A stretch of 64,000 nucleotides of DNA from Dipteronia dyeriana (lineage: Eukaryota > Streptophyta > Magnoliopsida > Sapindales > Sapindaceae). Each line of letters begins with the position of its first letter. The first letter of the stretch is position 1. Of this stretch, positions 11,430 through 23,412 are shown piece after piece. Position numbers and translations under genes: made by a program. Location: NCBI GenBank assembly GCA_032871835.1, contig CM065297.1:22741598-22805597 (forward strand), read 5' to 3'. The notes beneath the pieces were generated by a model. It was given only the letters and a program-made list of their open reading frames with translations. It did not search any database and was not told the DNA's origin.

Positions 11430-13420
11430 ACTCACATGGCGTCGATGTTCGGCCAAATGACGCTCTGGTTATAAGTGCCCGGATTGGTCACCAGGAAGTT
11501 AGGAGGATCTTGATAGACAATGGAAGCTAGGCAGACATTCTAAATGTAGCCGTCTACGATCAACTCAGGTTGGACCGAAAGGATCTACAACCCTTCTATA
11601 CTCCACTCAGAGGATTTGGAGGAGTCGAGGTCAGGCCACTCGGGACCGTAAACCTACCCGTTAAGATTGGAGTGGCACCTTGCCAACGAACTATATTTCT
11701 CGACTTCGTGATGGTAGACTTGGACAATTGGCCATATAATGCATTATTGGGATGACCATTCCTAAATAAAACTAAGGCCGTAACAACCACATATGCCTTA
11801 ATGATCAAGTTCCCGACCGAACAGGGGTCAGAGTAGTCAAGGGATCCCAAGAGATGGTCCGAAGAGCTAACCTATCGGTATACAAAGACAAGAATGATGA
11901 GCAGGTTTGCACCATAACATAGCCGAGTCAGAACAAAAAGCCATTGTCCTTCGAATTCGATCCAAGGGAAGAGCCGAATGAATCCAAAACTGAACCGGTC
12001 GAAGAAATCATCTTGAAAGAAGATGAACCAGACAAAAATATCAAGATCGGGGCCAACCTGGAAAGAAGAGTCAAACAAAGCCTCATTGATCTACTTAAAG
12101 AATACAGGGATGTGTTCGCTTGGAGTCACGAATACATGGTCGGGATAGATGAACGAATAATATCCCACCATCTCACAATAGACCTGAATGTAAAACCGGT
12201 GATACAAAAGAGAAGATCATTCAATCTCGAGAGAAGTCAGGCAATCAAACAGGAAGTAGAGAAGCTACTCGCTGTAGGATCGATTAGAGAGGTCAATTAC
12301 CCTCAATGGGTAGCTAATGTAGTCCTCGTCCAAAAGAAGAATGGACAATGGAGGATGTGCGTAGATTTTACAGATCTGAACAAGGCATGCCCGAAAGATA
12401 GTTTCCCACTTCCAAGGATAGATCAGTTGGTGGACGCTACATCAGGCCATGAGTTACTCAGTTTCATGGATGCCTACTCGGGGATATAACCAAATCCGGA
12501 TGAACAAGGCTGACGAAGAAAAAACAGCGTTCACAACTGATCAGGATTTATACTGTTACACAGTAATGCCCTTTGGGCTAAAAAATGCAAGAGCAACATA
12601 TCAAAGACTGGTCAACAAAATCTTCGCACGACAAATTGGAAGGAATATGGAAGTATACATTGATGACATGCTGACCAAGAGCATCACGACAGACAAGTAC
12701 ACTTCAAACCTGCAAGAAACATTTGATGTCTTGAGGAGATACCAAATGAAGCTAAATTCGAACAAGTGTTTATTCGGGGTTCCTTCAGAAAGATTCCTGG
12801 GTTTTCAAGTTCACCAAAGAGGAATCGAAGTCAACCTCGAAAAGATCCAGGCCCTGCAGAAAATGACTTCACCAAGGACACTCGGAGAAGTGCATTGCCT
12901 GACAGGATGCTTAGCTTCCTTGGGTAGATTCATCTCAAAGGCCACATACATATGCGTACCCTTTTTCAAAGTAATTAGAAAAGGGAAAGGACTCGAATGA
13001 AATGAAGAGTGCGAGCAGGCATTCTTAAAAATTAAAGAATATCTAGGTCAGGCTCTCATCCTTTCAAAACCTCAGATGGGGGAGACACTCCAACTGTACT
13101 TATCAATTACAGAACTAGCAGCAAGCTCAGTCCTAGTCAGAACAGAAGATGGGGTACAAAAGTCAGTATACTACACCAGCAAGACACTTCTACCAGTCGA
13201 GACCAGATATTCACAGGCAGAAAAAATGGTCCTAGCACTGGTTTCAGCAGTAAGGAAGCTAATGCCATACTTTCAGGCTCATACAACCCAGGTTCTCACC
13301 GATTGCCCAATGAAACAGATTTTACAGAAACCAGAGATTTTAGGGAGATTAACCGAATGAGCAATCGAGCTAAGTGAATTCGATATCCACTACATCCCTA
13401 GGACATCTCTCAAAGGGCAA
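11430..13420 (+). pseudogene. Protease-RT-RNase H of retrotransposon A, broken
   Basis: The aspartic protease active site IDNGS is at about 11513-11527 and is followed at once by a TAG. Reverse transcriptase begins in the frame 11944-12489 (KRRSFN, VDFTDLNKACPKD, MDAYSG). It shifts frame at about 12478 because of an extra G compared with D (ACTCGGGG against ACTCGGG), then continues 12449-13000 with the catalytic YIDDM at 12656-12670. RNase H follows in 13076-13360 (VYYTSKTLLPVETRYSQ, VLTDCPMKQIL). Further stops separate these stretches. D at 34345-36353 is the clearer copy. Confidence 0.82.
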
Positions 13421-13423
13421 GCA

Positions 13424-15220
13424 GTGGCATATTTTATAGCAGAGTTCACAGAACCGATCCTGGAAGCAAAAAAGATGTTGGGTAAAAATTTCACATGGAA
13501 ACTGTATGTTGATGGCTCTTTAAACACTTATGGCAGCGGGGCAGGGATTGTAGTATGCACTCCAGAAGGAGATGATGTCGAATATGGCATGAGGTTTGAC
13601 TTCAAAGCAACCAACAATTAAGCCGAGTACGAGGCGCTACTAGCTAGACTCAGAGTCTGCATAGCTCTCAAGGCAGATGAGGTCGAGATATTCAGCGATT
13701 CACAGGTAGTTGTCAACCAAGTCCTGGAAGAGTACCAAGCCAAGGATGAAGGCATGATAGCTTACCATGATATCACAAAACAGCTCCTCCAAAAATTTAA
13801 AGAATAAAAGAATATAAGATTACCCAGATCCCCAGGGAGGAGAATGAAAAGGCAGACGCATTGTCCAAGCTATCGTCAGCAACAACCATAATCAGGTCAA
13901 AGACTATTCCGGTTGCACATCTCCTTAAACCAAGCACAACTGAACCGAGAAACTTAGAAATTTTAGAAATCCGAACACCGCCAGACGGTTGGATGAATCA
14001 GCTAAAAAGGTTCCTGGAAGAAGACGTGCTCCCGAAAGATCCCTTACAAGCAAAACGTATCAGGTATAGATCAACAAGGTACACATTGGTTGGAGGAGAA
14101 CTATACAGAAGGGGGTATTTCCGAACACTCCAAAGATGTGTGTCTGAGGGGGATGCATATCGGATATTACAGGAAATCCATGGAGGATTTTACGGAAACC
14201 ACACTGGGGGTAAAAATTTGGCACACAAGGTACTCAAACAAGGCTATCATTGGCCTACTATGTTCTCAGATGCATAACAGTGTTCAGAAAGTTACAATAC
14301 TTGCCAAAGCATTGCTAATGACATCCGACAGCCCCCTGAGTAGCTCAGAAACCTCACGTCCCCATAGCCATTTTCCATGTGGGGTTTGGATCTAATCGGC
14401 CTAATGTCAGCCAGTGGGAGCGAAGCATGCCATAGTAGCCGTTGACTATTTCACGAAGTGGGTAGAAGCTGAAACATTAGTGCATATCACAGAAGCAAAC
14501 ACCATAAATTTTGTGAAAAAGAATATACTTTATAGGTTTGGAGTCCCAAACACTATAATCACTGACAATGACACCCAGTTTGATAACCTGAAATTCAGAC
14601 AGTTGTGCAAAGAGTACCAGATTTCCAATTACTATGCCACACCTGCCCACCCTCAAACAAATGGACAGGTTGAAGCAATGAACAAAATCATCAAGCACAC
14701 AATCAAAGCAAAGCTAGATGCCAAGAAAGGAAGATGGGTTAAAAAGCTTTCCGAAGTATTATGGGCATATCGGACAATAGCAAGAACATCAACAAGAGAG
14801 ACTCCATTCACTTTAGCGTTTGGAACAGAAGTTGTTATCCCTATAGAAACATCGTATACATCACCTCGGGTCAGACTATATGATGAAGATCAAAATGTTG
14901 ATATGCTATTACAAAATCTAGATGAGCTGGAAGAGAAAAGGGAGAAATCCTGAATACGAAATATGGCATATCAACAAAGAGTAGCTCGCCACTACAACTC
15001 TCATGTTCGGGTCAAGAAATTCCAGCTGGGAGACCTGGTACTCAGGAAGGTGTTGTTGAACATAAAAAATAAAGCTGCAGGTTTATTGGCTGACAAGTGG
15101 GAATGCCTATACAAAGTCGAAGGAATAGCTGGTCATGGAGCATATTGGATTGCACGACCCAATGGAGGGGTTCTACCCCGACCATGCAATGCCCAATACC
15201 TGAAGATTTTCTATCCTTAA
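13424..15220 (+). pseudogene. Archaeal-type RNase H and integrase of A, broken
   Basis: Second RNase H: WKLYVDGS (about 13497), then EYEALLA after a TAA at 13619, and FSDSQVVVNQV. This domain downstream of the ordinary RNase H marks the Tat lineage. Integrase: H2C2 zinc finger from HGGFYGNHTGG, a core with VDYFTKWVEAE (from about 14435), the second Asp in TDNDTQF (the usual Gly is replaced by Asp) and the Glu in GQVEAMNK. The C-terminal part ends NAQYLKIFYP-TAA at 15220. The open stretches (13424-13621, 13861-14277, 14414-14953, 14963-15220) are separated by stops and shifts. Confidence 0.82.
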
Positions 15221-15750
15221 ATTATTTTTTGTTCTTTTTTTTAGTCAGGACAATTTTAGTTAGATCAAATAATAGCTGTGGAATTTAAAACTCTATTGAT
15301 TTTACAGTTATGAATAAAAAATCAAAACTTGGGATTTCCGAAAGATAAAAGCATCACTTAGGATTTTCAAAAGAAAGCATATGATAATAAAAACATATGG
15401 AAGACAAACATGATAATAAGAACATGCAAACAGAATTCTCGGGACCATTAATTCCCGAATGGGCAGAGAAGCTCGAAGGAGCATGCCAGCCTAGCAAGGT
15501 CAATTGACCTTAGCAAAAAGGCAAACCCGATGCACCAGCTCAGGACACTATCGGGAAAAATTCCGGTGAAATGTGTAGTTGTGTTAAGCGAATCAAAAAA
15601 CTTAATGATTCGGCAAACCCTTGCATATAAAAACTGGGGAGACGTCCTTGGTAATGCATAAGGACTCAAACATATGATCATGGAGAGCCTTGATGTAATG
15701 TTCGGGTAGCAACCATGTATGAAACACAAGTATAAACCTACTTGCCTGTT
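15221..15750. other. Spacer after pol in A
   Basis: Non-coding stretch between pol and the minisatellite. It aligns by eye with 38205-38760 of D, for example around CTCGGGACCAT and GGCAAACCCTTGCA, so it belongs to the element and not to the host. Confidence 0.7.
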
Positions 15751-15769
15751 TTAAGATGACTCGGTTAAT

Positions 15770-16155
15770 AATATTAGCCATTTTAATAAGATACTTGGCA
15801 TTAAAAAATTATTCGGGGAACGAAGCCGGTTTAATAAGATACTCGGTTAAGTTACCCGAACATCAGAAAGAGCCAGTTTAATAAGATACTTGGCATTAAA
15901 AAATTATTCGGGGAACGAAGTCGGTTTAATAAGATACTCGGTTAGGTTACTCGAACATCAGAAAGAGCCAGTTTAGTAAGATACTTGGCATGAAGATAAC
16001 GACCAGTTTAATAAAATACTAGGCATAAAGATCACAAGAGCCAGTTTAATAAGATATTTGGCGTTTAAAGCTATTCGGTTAAACAACCGGTTTAATAAGA
16101 TACTCGGTGAAGTTACACAAACATTAAAGAGTTTAATAAGATACTCGGTAACAAA
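15770..16155 (+). repeat. Minisatellite in A, TTTAATAAGATACT unit
   Basis: Nine copies of a core like CCAGTTTAATAAGATACTTGG, separated by linkers of 20-45 bp that themselves repeat (for example GGCATTAAAAAATTATTCGG). D has six copies of the same core with different linkers and order at 38778-39009. The array sits between pol and the end of the antisense gene in both elements. Tandem repeats in this part of Tat-type elements have been proposed as a seed for satellite DNA. Confidence 0.85.
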
Positions 16156-16326
16156 TTCAAGTTAAAGAAATTTCTTGAGCAAAGAATCAATATTAAGACC
16201 ACTCGGTTCAGAAGCTACTCGGAATTTTATTAATCTATCAAAATGGTTACAAAATTCTTTTTACAAAAGAATTTTTACAAAGTATTCTTTACAAAAAATT
16301 GTTAAGTCTTATCCTATCTTTAGAAA

Positions 16327-19087
16327 TCAGGATTGTGAGGATTTAGAGCTCTTGCCAATACTCAGATCTGGCATCATCTCGTATTCACGGAGCATGCTCT
16401 CATTAGAAGGCCAATCAATTGTATCGGCCGAATCGTCCATCCATTAGCTGTAATCCTCTCCAAGGATCGGCCCAACATCAGGCACCACACCCTCTACGAC
16501 TGACTCTCCACTGGCGTAAAAAGTCGAGAGGGAATGCTCAAACCTCTAAATGCATGGGATGGGGCTCCTTGCCTCGGCTGCGGCAGTAAGCCATCCATTC
16601 CTTCATCTGAGTCCGGAGAGATTTTAAGGACCGATCCACATGATGGTTGATTGATAGCTCTCAGTTAGTTCAGGCCTTCTCAGTCGCCCTATTCTTAACT
16701 TTGAAGAACTCGCCAGCTGAACTTGAAGTCCAATGGGTGGACTGATCCGCTTCCTGCTCGACCTTAAGCATGGATTATTGGGCAGAGGACAACAAATTTT
16801 GAAGTGATGCTACCTTCTCCTCTGCCAAAAAAGCTTTCTCATCGGCTTCAGCCTGCTTCGCCATGCAGTGGTCGGCAAAAACTTGGGCAGAACCAACCTC
16901 TTGTTGATAAGCCGTTTCGACCCGAGCACGTTGATCCTCGCTTTCCTTCAGCTGAGCTTTGAGACCCCTTATTCTATCAGCTTGATGTTACTGCGTCTGA
17001 ACCAACTCAACGAACTCGAGCACCATCTATAAAGAAGTTCGATTAAAAATCTATCGAACAAACAAAGAAACTGACGGAAGTTAAGGATGACTTACATAAG
17101 ATGCACTTTTAAAAACATTTTGAAGACGTTCAGTAAGGGAGCCATCCCAAAAATAGCTCAAACGGTCGTCCCCATTAAAAGCCAGACCCAATGACATCTC
17201 CTGCAGCATATCCTAGGGAGAAGGATGTGGAGAAACCCCCGAGGGTTCGGCCCCTAGATCTTCAACCTCGGGGAGAAAGGAACCCTTGTTCTGCTTTGAG
17301 CTTCTACATCCACCGATGCTCCAACATCAACACTCGGGTGAGTCTCAGCCACAATATCTTCATCGCTGGAGTCAATGAAAGAGACCACCTGAGGGACCTT
17401 AAGAGGACGAGTTTAAGAGCTGATTGCCTTTTGTTTCTCTCCCCGAGAGCGGTGGAAACTGAGATCAGCTGCGGGATCTTCCTGAGTATCATCCGGGAAG
17501 ACTTGAAAAAATTAAGGACCTATGGGTACCTATCCCACAGGGGTATTACCTCCATCACCGGCGTCAGACCGCTTGGCAGGCTCTTCACCAGGACCTTCAC
17601 TTTGTCCTTTCCCGTCACCAGGCAGCTGAGTATCGGTTGGGCCACTAGTCTCTCCTGCAGTCGGTTGAACAACGTCCTCAGAGACATCTTCAGGAACTTG
17701 CTCTTCGACCGCATCAGTCTCCTCGTCGAACTCAGACAGGGCGATACCTTCATTGCCTTGACGAGAAGCTTCTTTCCGACCCGCCTAAAGAATTGACTTC
17801 ACTTGGCGAGCCTGAAGATCGCAAACGATGTTCGTATCGTACACTTAGAAGAAAAAAGGAATCGAGTCAGAACACAAAAATAAAAAAATAACAATGAAAA
17901 GGAAAAGGTTATAAAAATCACTTACATCGCATGCGGTATCCCAAAATCTGTTTGAAGAAGCCGAGCTCAATCATCTTCGAATCAACGAAAAGATAAGTCT
18001 TACTCCTCTCCAAAGTGTGAACAGATGCCCGAACAAGTCTGGTCAGCTCAGAATCACTATAATCAATTTTTTCTTGTTCCATATCTCTGGGGAACAGAAG
18101 AAACGGGGGACTTTTAGCACCGTCCGAGTACCCTCAGTTGAAACAGTAACATCAAGCCCGAGACTCCCTCTGGTGAAAAATCAACTGTTCTTCTAGAACT
18201 TGTTGGATGTAGGGAATCCCTATATAAAACCCTTCTTTTTAGGGTCATCAGAGATGTCAGCTCCCTGACTCACCTTTGTTCCCTTGGGGAGCCAACAGTC
18301 TGACGGATTAGACATGAGGAAGTAAGTCCCTATCTTACCAGACTGTCTCAGCATGAAGAAGTGCCTGATTTCACTCGGGGAAGGCGGTGACAGGTTCATC
18401 CTGTTGTACATGTTCCACATGCACATCAAAATTTTATAGCTATTCGGGGCTAATTGAGCCGGAGCGATCCCTGCTTCAGCCAGAAACCAGGCAATAAATG
18501 GCTGAAAGAGAAGAGTGATGCCGCAGCAGAGCATGGATCCGTAGATTGCCACCATGCTCGGGGGAGGATTCCACACAGCTCTATCACCCGCTGGAATCAA
18601 AGTGACCGAGTTAGGCAGATTGAATCGGGAACAATACTTTTTTATCTCATCTGCCCCGGCTACATTCGGCTCGGTATCAAACCCACTCGGGCAAGCAGCA
18701 GAGAAAGAAAGGTGATATATTCTGAAAGCCTCTTCAACGTTGTTCTCGTTGACAGTCTGCTCCATGATCCGAATATCGCCCGAGTTGTGCATACAGACTT
18801 CACTTCTGCTTTGATGTTTTCCCATCCTTCAAAGAGCTACCCTGTGACTAGAAATGTCAGAATCAGAACTAGATGAAGAACTGGATACAGGACTAAAAGT
18901 GACGTCAGGGTAAAGCCCAGAAACATCAACTTCTAAAATGAAGGTTCATCAGTGGGGATTTCCCCCAGTAATCTTCTAATGCAGGAAACCAACTGGAAAT
19001 CCCCACATTCTAATGCATCAAGAGCGATATTAAAAAGACGATGACAGGAAGATGGCTCCATTAAAACTAACCTTGAATAAAATTTGA
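16327..19087 (-). pseudogene. Antisense extra gene of A (spliced, broken)
   Basis: Gene on the strand opposite to pol. The first exon ends at 17926, the second runs 17843-17096, and the last starts at 17026 and ends with TGA at 16327-16329. Introns of 82 nt (17844-17925) and 69 nt (17027-17095) have GTAAGT-type donors, AG acceptors and the same positions as in D. The N-terminal half (best open stretch 18825-18220) contains FLAEAGIAPAQLAPNSYK, which fits the plant domain named putative gypsy-type transposon (PF04195). That name describes where it occurs, not a shown activity. The last exon has a charged, coiled-coil-like stretch (QADRIRGLKAQLKESE and following). Several stops interrupt it. The first codon is uncertain. 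Function unknown. Confidence 0.7.
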
Positions 19088-19540
19088 TGCAAGATCTTCA
19101 ATGGAGAATCACGACCTTCTGCGTAAAAAAATCTGGGTTTGAGAAATTTTTCTGTTGAAAATTGTTGAGAATGAACCAAAGCTGTCACTCAGTGAAGAAT
19201 TTAAAGAGATGATGGCACGAAACCCTAGGATTTCAAGACGGGAAAAAACGATGATGAGGTTTGATGACATAGGCGGTGCACGGGGAAACGCGTGAGTCAT
19301 TTCTCATAAATGATATCGAAAAACAAAGAGGCAAGAGACACGTGGCAAAAAGAGAACAGGCTTTCGCCGTCAGAACTCCAAAACGTCACCATCATTAAAG
19401 ATCTCGCGTAGGGAGGCAAATCGAATTTACAGAGTCACCATTAAGACACGTCATTAAGACAAGACATTTACTCGGGTACTGAAAATATATTGAAAAAATT
19501 GATTAAAATACTTTTGCCCGAAATAAAACCCTATTCAACA

Positions 19541-19560
19541 AAAATATTTTAAGGGGGTAC
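19541..19560 (+). other. Polypurine tract of A
   Basis: AAAATATTTTAAGGGGGTAC directly before the 3' LTR. The same sequence apart from the last base precedes the 3' LTR of D (42623-42642). It is the expected plus-strand primer. Confidence 0.75.
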
Positions 19561-20469
19561 TGTCATATGTGAATTTTATTGTACGTACACGTCATCAACA
19601 AAGAGAATAAATTGCTAGGTGGACATCCGAATAGGCACTCAGAAAATATCCTACAAGACATTACTGAAGAAGAGGGAAAAACCGAGTAAGCGGATATTGA
19701 ACAAAACCTGTTCGGGGTCAATCGACGTCATATACTACTCGGGATCAGTTAATGACACTCGGGGCTGGCTAAATGACATTCGGGGCTTGTTAAAAGACAT
19801 TTCTGCTCGGGAACGAATGATGTAACTCGAGACCAACGGGTACTGTCCTTACTCAGGACGAACATGAAGAAAACTGAATAGAAGCCTAACACATAGCCCA
19901 CGTGGATCAAGTCATTAAGATGCACAGAGATATCGATATCAAGAAGGAATCCCAATGAGAACAGAATACTGAGCTGGAAGGGTTCCCAATCAGGCAACAA
20001 CTTTATTTCTTTAAAAAGACTACGCTCTCATAAGGAAACAAGTCCAAATTGGACTACATTACTAGAATCTCATTCGATTTCAATACAAGACTCAGAATCA
20101 GGAAAGAAGACGATCCGCTTCAAGCAAGTAATCATAATTAAATACAAAGATCTCTTACTTGTACAAAGCAGATTAGGGTTCTATAAACATATAAATAGAT
20201 CCATAATCTCGCCAAAAATATATACACAACATTCATAGAAAAATACATAGAGGAAAAAGAGAGATTGAGAGCTTGTAATATTATAATTTCATAGTGGATT
20301 TTGGTTTGGTTGATCATTCAACCACCCTGGACGTTTCTCCGGTCATCGGAGTTTTACCACGTAAAAAACTTGCATCTTAATTACTCTCCTTCTCTTTTCT
20401 CTTTAAAATTATAACTGAAATCCAATCCTTGTTGGTTTTTCTGATACAATCCAAAAATCGACGTCAACA
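19561..20469 (+). repeat. 3' LTR of retrotransposon A
   Basis: 909 bp, the partner of 8607-9513. TATAAATAG is at 20190-20198 and the twin hairpins at 20308-20351. The CTCGGG-based U3 repeats are at about 19735-19800. Confidence 0.92.
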
Positions 20470-20474
20470 CAATC

Positions 20475-21681
20475 ATAAAAAAAAGACATCGAATGTATAT
20501 ATATACATACTTGATATTAAGTTTTGTTTCAAAAAAAAAATTCATATTAAGATTTTGAATTCTTTATATATATATATATTCTTTAGGATTCATATTATTT
20601 GAAAAAACAAGAAGGCATAAATAAATAAATTTTTTTCTTGACATCTTATATATACTCTTTAGGATTCATATTATTTGAAAAAAAATGAAGGCAAAAATAT
20701 ATATATTTTTTCTTGAAATCTTTGCTATAACATGATTTAATAATTATAACGAGTGTCGTGAATGAAGAAGTCAACTGAAAACCAGGCTAAATTAGCAATT
20801 TTGAATGGTAGTGGAGGTTGAATGGTAGTTGAGAAAAGTCATCGATCGATTATCGCATTGTTTTGCTCAAAAGTCATATGCACAGACAAAATGACTAAAG
20901 GAGGTGAAGGTGCTGCCACTTTTGTCACCCTCTCTCTCTTTTATCGATAGTTCTCGTTCTTTTCATATCAGTAAAAAAGACAGAGGCAGACGGTGGCACA
21001 CTTCCTCTTATAAAACTGTTTAAAAAATTATATATACTTTTGAAGTAGAGACAGTTGTGAAGATCCAGATCTCTAAGTAGGATGTTGAAGTTTGGATAAT
21101 AGGTGAAAGAGATGCTTTCTACATGTAAAGTGGAAAGACACGTGTCAATGATTGCGTGTTCATACTGTTTGTAAATTGTGTTGAGAAGGACAATTCTGGC
21201 AGTGACTGGTAATTCTTTTCTACCATGTAAGGTAAGGATTATCCTGATAGCTTCGATGTGTAGATGAGAGTATCCTTCTTTGAATAAAAATTTATTTATT
21301 CATTAATGCACCAACTATTTGCTTGTTACATGTAATCCATTTCAATCCACTAATTCCCCTCACGTGATATCATTTTCATATTTATTTAATTTCTCAACTC
21401 TTTCGGTACAGGTATTGTGCATGTTCCCTTTCATATTATTACCGGATGGATCAAGTCTTAGTCTCATCATATGTATTTCGTAAATATATTTGAAAAGTTT
21501 CTTATCTGGTATTATACTAGTGGATGTCTTTCGATTATGAAAATATATATGAGCTGTAAATATAATATTTGATTTCGTTATGTTCGGATAGACACCTAAT
21601 CCAATTTGTGTCAGAATTTGCTTCATCATGTATAACCCTTGTCATTTTTTGCTTACTCATACTTTCAACAACCGGTTTTAT
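20475..21681. other. AT-rich spacer with 76-bp duplication
   Basis: No gene. CTTTAGGATTCATATTATTTG occurs at 20581 and 20657, a 76-bp tandem duplication with its AT-rich continuation. The rest has no structure I can name. Confidence 0.6.
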
Positions 21682-21811
21682 GAGTAATGTTATACAATCT
21701 ATATAAAAATCAGTTAAAAAATCAATCTTAATGATATGACAAATACTTTATCATTAATATATAAACAATGAAGTGATATGTTGAATGATAAAAAAAAATA
21801 AAGACAAATCA
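21682..21811. mobile_element. MITE fragment, GAGTAATG family
   Basis: GAGTAATGTTATACAATCT, followed about 50 bp later by AATGATATGACAAAT, matches the fuller copy at 23205-23385. The right end is not clear here, so this copy may be truncated. Confidence 0.4.
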
Positions 21812-21819
21812 ATTGGTAT

Positions 21820-22313
21820 AGGGGCAAAGCCAGAGTGTTTTGGTAGGGTAGGCTAAACTAATTATATATATATTTCTAAAACGAACTTCAACAATACAAG
21901 AAAATTATATCGACCGAATTTTTTTAAGATACACTTAGATAAGAAGGGATATAATGAATCGTGCCCATCAAAATTCATTTTCTAAACAAAATACATCAAT
22001 TATTTTAGAAGATAACGATTAGATAAGAAAAAAAAATTCCAATAGAATTACGAGTTATCTCAGTTTTAACAAATTTTAAGAGAATATAGAATGATAGAAT
22101 TGTAGAAGTGAAACCTTTCCTACTTATTCAAATGTGCTTAGCATTCAAAAGTTTATTTTATTTGTGAATGATACACTAATGTGTTTTTTTTTTTTTTTTT
22201 ATGTTTAATAAATATAATTGTAAGTTATAGATAAGATATACTACTCGAAGGGTGGTAAATGTAAATGGGTAAGCTTTGATTTTTTTTTTTCTGAACTTAT
22301 TCCTCCGCCCCTG
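21820..22313. mobile_element. MITE, hAT-like, 494 bp
   Basis: Left end AGGGGCAAAGCCAG. The right end inverted reads CAGGGGCGGAGGAAT. It is flanked by ATTGGTAT (21812-21819) and ATTGGTAC (22314-22321), an 8-bp target duplication with one difference. The body is AT-rich without coding capacity. Confidence 0.5.
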
Positions 22314-22321
22314 ATTGGTAC

Positions 22322-23204
22322 ATTACTTAGATTGATTTTTGGGTTAAGTTTTTGATTATTGATCATTATTGTGGTTTAATTACATTATCCGTGTAGTAAT
22401 TTTATCGGATCATCCAAATATAATATAGAAAAGATTATTTTTATATTTTTAAATATATAAATATAATTCATTGGCTTGTTGAATTTATTTATATTGCTGT
22501 CCTTGAAACATGATTGTGGAACGCATCATTCACAGTCACAGCCTCACAGGAAAATAAAACAGCCTTACTTAACAAGGCAATTGACTAGTTTCTACTTTCT
22601 ACCATGGCAGCTACGTACAATTGGCCACCAATGACAACTTACTTTATAAACGAAAAGTGAAAACAACACATGATGAGGTCGCTAGCTTCTCAGTTCTCAA
22701 TCCTAGAAAGCCGAGCCTGAAAACATGGACTGAACACGAGCATTGTATATAGATCATATAAGCAAAACTCAAACGTGTTTACTGTTTAATCCATCAACAG
22801 AAAAAGATTTGAGGTGGCATTGCAATTGTTGTTGTAATAAGGCAATAGAATCAGAAGCAGTTTACAAGTACTTTTTTATTTACTTTCCTTTAGTGGTTTT
22901 GGTGTCTTGTTTGGGAGGGATAAGCTGAAAATGATTGCTCCATTAGCTATCATGACATCTTTCTTCAATTTCATAGCTATATTTTATTACATAAAGTTTG
23001 GTTTGTGTAATTCATTATTATTATTAGGACGCATGCCCCAAGCCCCCAACTCTCATTATTTGATACATGTTTGTATATTTTATATAGAGGGAATTCCCTT
23101 TTATATAAAAATATATAAGTTATGCTTTTGACCTTCGTTTGGGACAAAATTACGAGTTGATAGGGATTAAAGGAATTGGTCAAATTGAAATCAAGTACTA
23201 AAGG
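22322..23204. other. AT-rich spacer
   Basis: No supported gene. Short frames at 22743-23131 have no recognisable product and AT-rich composition like the surroundings. Confidence 0.5.
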
Positions 23205-23385
23205 ATGAGTAATGCTACACAATCCAAATAATTAACCTAAATGCAATCCAAATGATATGACAAATGAGTTGTCATCACCACACACACAATATGAGATGAG
23301 GTGTAATAAAAAAAACCACTTGTCACATCATTTGTGTTAAAATTTGGAATATTTTTTTTGGTTTTCTAGCATTAGTGTAACAAAA
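23205..23385. mobile_element. MITE, GAGTAATG family
   Basis: Left end GAGTAATGCTACACAATCC. The right end inverted, ACACTAATGCTAGAAAACC, agrees at about 15 of 19 positions. The body shares AATGATATGACAAAT with the copy at 21682. It lies just before the 5' LTR of retrotransposon B. Superfamily not determined. Confidence 0.45.
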
Positions 23386-23412
23386 AATTAGTTTAGAGTT
23401 ATACCAACTTAC

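Larger units (their letters stand above)
8607..20469 (+). mobile_element. Retrotransposon A: Tat-type Ty3/gypsy element
   Basis: An 11.9-kb element with direct LTRs of 907 and 909 bp that start TGTCATATG and end GTCAACA. The flanks are CAATT (8602-8606) and CAATC (20470-20474), a 5-bp target duplication with one difference. The order is LTR, gag, protease, RT, RNase H, a second RNase H of the archaeal type, integrase, spacer with a minisatellite, an antisense gene on the minus strand, polypurine tract, LTR. The second RNase H and the extra antisense gene are features of the plant Tat lineage. gag-pol is broken by many stops and at least one frameshift, so the element is not autonomous now. 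The two LTRs differ at about ten positions in the first 240 bp by my reading, so the insertion is not recent. Confidence 0.9.

Noticed and set aside
17191..17796. 201-codon plus-strand ORF in element A
   Set aside because: It is opposite to the antisense gene's middle exon, which has matching splice sites and a homologue in D. The plus frame has no such support.
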